Assembly: GCA_035539215.1 (NCBI GenBank)
Contig: DATLIX010000026.1
Span: 1 to 22,527, forward strand
DNA from: Dongia_B sp035539215
Lineage (GTDB): Bacteria > Pseudomonadota > Alphaproteobacteria > Dongiales > Dongiaceae
DNA: 22,527 nucleotides
Direction of reading: 5' to 3'
Under the pieces are notes generated by a model. That model worked only from the letters and a program-made list of their open reading frames with translations, made no database searches and was not told the DNA's origin. A program made the position numbers and the translations under genes. The first letter of the stretch is position 1; every line of letters begins with the position of its first letter. Below are positions 15,001 through 22,527 of this stretch, piece by piece.

Positions 15001-16415
15001 TGCCCTTCCTGCCGATCCGACCAGGGATGGAAGTAAAGGGCGAGACCGATGACGAGCGCACCGGCAAGGATGAGGACGCCATGGCGTCGCCCGCCGGCAA
15101 CCGATTGCACCGGCCGATCGAATGACGTGGTGACGAGGTTGCGGATATCCTCAGGTGCGCGCAACTCGCCCCATCGTGTTTCAGCCAGACCTGGCTCGCG
15201 CCGCACCGCCTCCGGGGAAGAAAGGCGCTCCGCCGATGGCTCGCCCGGCGGCGCGGCCGGCGGCATGGCGGCGGGGACCGCCTGCTCCGCCACGGCCTCC
15301 GACACGATGGCGGGCGAAGGCGCGACGGAGGATGAAGGCGCGACAGGGAACGAAGGCGCGGAAGCCGGCATGGCGTGATGGACATACTCAGCGATGCGCC
15401 TTTCGCCTGCGACGGACCGATCCGGATGATCGATGTCGCCAGCAGGATCTGCCCGGCCCGCAGCGGCGTTCTCCGCCGCGCGCCGCGCCGCCTCACTAAG
15501 ATCATGCTCCTGCTCGCGCCGATAGCGCTCGAGCACATATTGCTCTTTCATCCGCCGGCGTTCCGCCGCGCGTTCTTCCGCGGCGCGTTCTTCCACCGTT
15601 GGGGCGGGAGCCGGCCGCGGCGAGAGAGCCTGGGTCAGGCGATCGAAAGGCGAGGCCTCGCGATCCGCCCTCGGCCTGTCATCCGACCCCGCATCCGCGG
15701 GAATTTCCGCGCGCCCTTCGGACGCGCCGGTTGCACCGCGCAAGCCTTGACTGCGGCGCGCCAGTTCGGCCGCTATCTGTTGTGGCGTCAGACGTGCAAG
15801 ATCGAGGGACTCCGTCTCCATCCTCGGCTCCTTCCCGGTCGCGCGGCGCGACTCTTGCGATACCTTTTCCGCAGATGAAGTCGCATCGCGAGGTGTCGGT
15901 CTTTGCGCGATCATCGTTCTCCTCATCGGCCGCTGCCATCCACCGTCAGTCGCCGCCGCGGCACGAACCAATTCTCGCTCCCCCCTCGCCGAGCCAAGCG
16001 TCGCTGAGCCAAGCGTCTCCGAGCGAAGTGATCTTGGTTCTTGCGAAATCACCGGGGGATATCTGACATCAACGCCCGCCCCTGCGGCTGGTTCCAGGAG
16101 ACGAAACGGGCGGTGTCACAAATATGTGGGCCAGGGAAGTGATCGGCCGGGAGCGTGAAGGGCCGGGCGTGACGCAGGGCGCGCGTAACAGGTGTTAAAG
16201 CAGGCCGGGATCGATGGTGAACAATTCTTGCGCGCGGCCGATGCCGCGCAAGGCATAGCGCCCAACGGAAACCAAGCGCGCTTGTGTCGGTCCCGGCAGC
16301 GCCGCCACGAAACGATCCGAAAGCAGCATGGCGCGATCGATCGAACGGCACATGGCGGCAATGCGGCTGACCTCATTCACGGCGGGGCCGACGACGGTGA
16401 AGTCGAGCCGGTCAT

Positions 16416-16446
<31 letters not shown>

Positions 16447-17231
16447 GATGTGGAGACCGAGATAGACGCTGGTGATCGGCCGTCCCGCCTGTCGCCGCTT
16501 CTCGTTCAGCTCGACGATGCGGTGGCGCAATGCCTCCTCGGCCTGCAGAGCCTGCTGGCAGGCGATGGCGGGATCTTCCGCCTTGAAGATCGCCAGCACG
16601 CCGTCGCCGATCAGTTTCAGCACGTCGCCACCGGCCTCCTGTACCGAGGTAATGGCGGCTTCGGCATAGTCGTTCAGGAGGGGAATGATCTCGTCGGGTG
16701 CGGCGGTATCGGTGATGGTGGTATAGCCGCGCAGATCGGAAAACCACAAGGCGGCGTGGATACGATCGGCGACGCCGCGGGTGATGCGGCCGCTGAGCAC
16801 GCGCTGGCCGGCATCCTTGCCGAGATAGACGTCCACCAACGTGCCAGCAATCCGCGTGAGAGATGCGCATTTGATGGCAATGGCAAGCTGCGGCATCAGC
16901 CGGCGCAAGGCGAGAAGATCGTCTTCGCTGAAACCTTCCGCGTGTTCCGTCGTCCAGTGCGAGAAGAAGCCGTCCATTTCACCGATGACCCCGGCCGCGG
17001 CGAAGCGATGCACGAAGGCGATATAATCGGTCTGGCCTTCGGCCTGCAGGCGATCGGCCGGATAATACAGGACAGGCTCGCCGAGGCCGATCCGCAGCCG
17101 CAACTCGGCGCCGCCATTCTGCCACAGCTGATAGAAGGCGGTGTGGCGCCAATTGTCTTCGGCGCTGCCGCCCTGATTGGTGGGCCCGTAGGCGATTTCG
17201 GCTTGCTCGACCGGTTCGTCATGGCGCCAGG

Positions 17232-17265
<34 letters not shown>

Positions 17266-20200
17266 GTCGATGAAGACCAGCGATCGCGTCAGGTCCAGCC
17301 CGGCCGCCCGACACCGTTCGCAAAAGCCGCGCAGCAGATCCGGCTCGGAAAGGCCGGCCAGACCGGATTGCGCCAGCCAGGTGGCGATGCCGGACAGGTC
17401 CTCTTCTCGCATCGGTTCCCTTCCGCTTTCCTTGACGCTGGGGCGTCTGTCCTCCTCTATTGACCGATCCGGGACCGGCTTGCAACCTTGCGAAGCCTGC
17501 GCCATATGATGAGCCACGCCGCATGTGCCTTTGCATGTATTTCAGTGGCACGACAGCCGCGACACCTCACGAGTGCGATCGATGAATGCCCTTACCTTCG
17601 ACAATGCCTTCATCCGTGACCTGCCGGGTGACCCGGAAACAGGACCGCAGCGCCGGCAGGTGCATGGGGCGCTCTATTCGCGAGTGGCGGCCACTCCCGT
17701 GGCGGCACCGCGGCTGATCGCCCATGCCGCGGAAGTCGCCGAACTGCTCAGCCTCGATGCCGCGGCAATCGCGGCGCCGGATTTCGCGGAAATTTTCGCC
17801 GGCAACAAGCTGATGCCCGGCATGGCGCCTTATGCAGCCAATTACGGTGGTCACCAATTCGGCAACTGGGCGGGACAACTGGGCGACGGACGCGCCATTT
17901 CGCTGGGTGAAGTCATCAACCCGGCGGGCAAACGCTGGGAGCTGCAGTTGAAGGGTGCCGGACCGACCCCCTATTCGCGCCATGCCGACGGCCGCGCGGT
18001 CCTGCGTTCCTCGATCCGCGAGTTCCTGTGCAGCGAGGCCATGCATCATCTCGGCATTCCGACCACCCGCGCCTTGTGCCTGGTGGCGACCGGAGAGCAG
18101 GTCGTCCGCGACATGTTCTATGACGGCCGCCCGCGCGCCGAACCCGGCGCCATCGTCTGCCGCGTGGCGCCCTCCTTCATTCGCTTCGGCAATTTCGAAC
18201 TGCCGGCCTCGCGCGGCGATGTCGGTCTGCTGACGCAATTGATCGATTTTTGCATCCGCCGCGATTTTCCCGAACTTGCCGCTGCGGCGGCGGCGGACGG
18301 ATCATTGTCGGAAGAGATTCGCGCCAGCTGGTTTGCCGAGATCTGCGCCCGCACCGCGCGCATGGTGGCGGGCTGGATGCGGGTCGGGTTCGTGCACGGC
18401 GTGATGAACACCGACAACATGTCGATCCTCGGCCTTACCATCGATTACGGTCCCTATGGCTGGATCGACAATTTCGATCCGGGCTGGACGCCCAACACCA
18501 CCGACGCCCCGGGCCGGCGCTATCGCTTCGGCCAGCAGGCTTCCGTCGCCTATTGGAACCTGACGCGCCTGGCTTCCGCCTTGATCGGCGCCTTTGCCAC
18601 CACCGAGCCCTTGCAGGCAGGGTTGCAGCTTTATGTCGACACCTACCGTGCGGGCGAACGCGCGCTGATCGCCGGCAAGCTGGGGCTGCGTGACTGCCGT
18701 GAAGAGGATGCTGGCCTGATGCAGCGGCTGCAGGAATTGCTGACGGCCGGGGAGATCGACATGACGCTGTTCTTCCGCCACCTCGCCGATTTCGATCCGA
18801 CGACATCGCAAAGCGCGTCCCCGGCGAACGCGCTTTTCACCGATGCCTTTTACGACACGGCTAAACGTGCAGAGGTGGAAGCAGCGCTGAACAGCTGGCT
18901 GGCGGAATATGCAGCGCGGCTCGCAGCGGATGAAAGACCGGCTGCGGAACGGCGCCGGGAGATGAACCAGGTCAATCCGCGCTACGTATTGCGCAACTAT
19001 CTGGCCCAGCAGGCGATCGATCGCGCGGAACAGGGCGACGAGGCAGGCATTCGCGATTTGCTGGACGTCATGCGCCGGCCTTATGAGGATCAGCCAGGAA
19101 GGGAAAGCTTTGCGCAGCGACGGCCCGATTGGGCTCGCGATCGGGCCGGCTGCTCGATGCTGAGCTGCAGTTCCTGACCGGTAGCAAGCCCGTAGGCACG
19201 CGAAAGTGATCACGCGGCAGGCGCCAGCTGCTTCGCGGAAGAAAACGGCGGGCCGCCGCCCTTGCCGGAAACGTCGATCGAGCGCAGTCTGGGAGAATCC
19301 GTCGCCTATCCGTTAAGGCGCGGTGTCATCACGAGCCGGCAGCCGCCGGCGCGCAATCCCGCTTGATTACATCCGCCGGCACGCCTGCCGGCCTTTCCTC
19401 AGCTGTGGAGCGTGACTATGAAACATCCGTCGATTCGTGATCGGTCCATTGGCTGTCGGTCGGTGCTTGGCCGACTGAGCCTGACAGCCGCCGCCGGCGG
19501 CCTGCTGTCGATCGCCAGCTTTTCATCCGCCCTTGCCGCCGACCCGGCCAAGGAAATTTCGACCGCGGTCGATCACGCCGGCTATGCGGCACAGGCGACC
19601 GTCATCAAGACGGCCTATACGCATCTGCACCATGTGATCAACTGCCTGGTCGGCCCCAAGGGCGATGATTTCGATGCCAAGGAGGCCAATCCCTGCGCCG
19701 CCATGGGCGATGGCGCCATTCCCGACAGTACCAATGCCGCCACGAAAATGGCCCTGAGCGCCGCCGTCACCAAGGCCAAAGCGGGGCTTACGGCGACCGA
19801 TCTGACGGCAGCAAAGGCCGATGCCCAGGCCGTGCAGGAAATGCTGCAGCAGGTCAAATAACACGCACTTTCCCGGCCGCGGCGGTGAGGCGAAGCCGCG
19901 TGAACGCGGCGTGCTCACCGCCTGCGTTCGGCGGCAAGCTCAGCGTTTGGCTGAAGATAGCGGCTGGGCAGCCTTGGCGGTGGTTTGCTGGCCGGCCCGC
20001 CGCTTCACCGGCGACTTGGCCGCGCTTTTGGCGGCCTTAGTCGGTGTCGACGCTGCCGGCTGCGCCGTCGTCGAAGCGGCAGGCGGCGCCGCGGCGGTCG
20101 TCATGTCGGCGGCAGCTTTCGAGGCGGCGGCGTGGGCGGCCTGGGCGCCGGCCGTGGGCGTGCCGCCCGATAGCGCCGGCCCGCTCGGCTGCAGGGCCGC

Positions 20201-22527
20201 CGGAATCCCGACGGTGGAAGCAATCGCGGGCCGCTCATGAATGGCCGGTGCCGTCAGGCCTGCTGCTGGCGCCGGGGATGCATCCATCGCCGGTGAGGCG
20301 ACTGTCGCCGGCGCCGCAGGCCTCGGCTCCGCGCGCATCGACCCGACAGGCAGCGTGGCAGGCAGCGCGTTGGACAGCGTGTTGGGGAGGCGCGGCGGTA
20401 CGGACGGCGCCGATGCGACCGCCGGCGATCGCATATCAGGTGATCGCGTATCAGGTGACCGCGTACCATGGCCGACGGGTGCCGAAACCGGCAGAAGAAT
20501 AGCCGCGACACCGAGGCCGACAATGGCTCCGATCACGAGGCCACCGATCAAAGTCAGCCAGTCGATCTTCTTCAGCCGCAGGAAGACGGGATGCAGCGAC
20601 GCCGGCGTCGATCGTGCCGCTGACCGCGCCATGGAGGATCGCAGCATCGACGACCGCAGTGTCGCAGTTCGCAGTGTCCGGGCCAGCGCATCCGCCCGCG
20701 GATTGCCGATGCCCGATTTATCGATATCCGGTCTATCGATGCCTAGTCTATCGATCCCTAGCCTATCGATTCCTAGCCTATCGATTCCGGGGCCAAAGAA
20801 CTTTCGCAAGCCGGAGCGGCGGGCGGGGAAATAGCGCACCGCCGGCCGCCGTGGATCGGCGTCCTGGGGCGCGGCGGCCGATATCATGCTCTCCGGCTGC
20901 GGCGCCGGCTCATCCGCCTCGGCTAGGGGAGACGGCGTGGGAACCACGGATACCGGTGCGAGATCGGTTGTCATTTCCGAAGACGGCGTGAGAGCGGCAA
21001 AGTCATCCTGCTGGTCGATCTGCCAATGGTCGAGCGCGCGGCTGAGCGCTTCCAGCGGCGCGCGACCTTTCGGGTCTTCGGCAAAGGGCCGTTGCGACGC
21101 CCAGGCGCCGGGCATGCGCGAACGTTGCAGCTGGTCTTCGCGCAGGCCCATCTTGATCAAACTGGCGTCGACGTTCCCGGAGACGCCTGCCTCGTCGCCG
21201 ATATCGGACGGCGCGGTCGGCGGCGCAGCAGACGGTGCCTGCGCCGATGACGCATCGATATCGTCGGACTGCTGGCGGATTGCCGCGCGCAATGATTGCG
21301 ATGAGGCGGGCTGGGATTGCGCCGAAACCGGCTGCGAGGTGACGACGTCGGGTGGGGCCGCCTGCGGCGCGGATGCCTCAGTCGGGAATGCCTCGCTCGA
21401 AGATGGCTGCGGCTGGCTGCGGCGCGCGAGTTCGATCGCCACGTCGCGGATGGTCTTCTTCGAGAGATCAAGTTTATCATTGTCGGCACTTACCTGCCGA
21501 CGGCCTACTGTGCTCATGCCAACACTGCTCCCCGACACTTGCTGCGCCAAATGCGGGTTCAGCTTTGCCCGCCTCTTTTTGGGCCAACGCCTGCCGGCCG
21601 GGGGAGTTCCAGAACCTGACATCACCGTTTCATCCCGGCGTCGCCGAGATGTCGCAATTTTGTCGCAGATAGGGGCGATCCGGTTGGGTTTAGCCAAACA
21701 TAGGCCGCGGGGATGATCCGACAAAAATAGCGGCAGCCCGACCGCCCCCCGCGCCCTCCAAAATAATTTAACACATTATTTCAGGGTGTTACCGCTCAAC
21801 CGAGGGGAACGTCCTATCGTCACGGGCTCTTGCCAGTCCCCTGCGGCTGGGCTATCGGTTGCGGGTTGCGGCGCTGCAATAAATCAAGAACCGACGCCGC
21901 TTGCTGATCCTAAGGAGCCCATTCATGGCCTTGCCTCTCGCTTCCAATAAACCGCTGCTGGCATCCTTGACGGAAAAATCCGTGCTGATGCATGTCGTCG
22001 TCGTGGTGCTCGGCAGCCTGCTGCTCGCCGCCGCCTCGCAGATCCAGGTGCCGTTCATTCCGGTGCCGATGACGATGCAGACCTTCGGCGTGCTCACGGT
22101 CGGCGCCATCGGCGGCCGCCGCCTCGGCGTCGAGACGATCGCGCTGTGGCTTGTCCTCGCCGCGATCGGCCTGCCCTTCCTGGCGGGCGGCGCCGGCGGC
22201 CATGCGATTTTCGTCGGCCCGACGGCCGGCTATCTGCTCGGCTTCCTGATCGCCGGCTATGTGGTCGGCTGGCTGGTGGAACGCGGTGCCGCGCGCAACC
22301 TCGTCGCGCTGGTTGGCAGCCTGGTGCTCGGCGAAGTGATCCTGATGGGCCTGGGCGCCGTCTGGCTCGGCTACCTCTATGGCGCCGCCGTCGCCTGGAA
22401 CAGCGGCGTGGCTCCCTTCCTGCTGGGCGATGCGCTGAAGATCGCGCTCGTCGCCAGCACGGTGCTGGCCAGCAACCGCCTGCGCAAAGCAGCCTGACCT
22501 GATGAACGCGGCCGCGTGAGGATCGGC

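Overview
The window is GC-rich, densely coded chromosomal DNA from an alphaproteobacterium, most likely a Rhodospirillales-type lineage. This rests on codon use, a VPLPA-type CTERM sorting signal, a palindrome typical of alphaproteobacterial intergenic repeats (849-871), and the gene families present. No rRNA, tRNA, CRISPR array, transposase or integrase was seen. All function calls are read from motifs by eye; no database search was run.

Layout. 1-613: the end of a secreted CTERM-anchored protein. 1117-3086: an exported metallo-beta-lactamase-fold hydrolase and a TPR lipoprotein. 3087-6007: an accessory patch with visibly lower GC. It holds a possible glycosyltransferase remnant, a 72-bp exact copy of the 3' end of the downstream cytochrome gene, a decayed copy of the TPR gene's 3' end, and an intact GSCFA-domain gene. 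6067-8057 (minus): a PQQ-type sugar dehydrogenase followed by a monohaem cytochrome c, a likely periplasmic oxidation module. 8510-13301: metabolic genes, namely a dienelactone hydrolase (+), and on the minus strand a succinate/acetyl-CoA transferase, an alpha/beta hydrolase, an SDR oxidoreductase and a GFA-type zinc protein. 13319-14218: a LysR regulator with a clear inverted repeat in its promoter. 14331-17412 (minus): a class III nucleotide cyclase and a proline/alanine-rich single-pass membrane protein. 17582-19177: SelO, a protein AMPylator. 19418-19861: a small exported His/Cys protein. 19940-21517 (minus): a second single-pass membrane protein sharing N-terminal motifs with the first. 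21925-22497: the biotin transporter BioY.

How the genes may work together. The dehydrogenase can pass electrons to the neighbouring cytochrome c. The SDR and alpha/beta hydrolase genes are 3 nt apart and almost certainly co-transcribed. The palindrome CGCAT-N3-ATGCG occurs upstream of both the SDR operon and the CoA-transferase gene, suggesting one regulator for both.

Least explained: (a) the 72-bp direct repeats bracketing the GSCFA gene like an excisable cassette; (b) the two membrane proteins sharing an N-terminal motif (12 of 21 residues identical), one of which carries three separate arrays of 15-bp/pentapeptide repeats.
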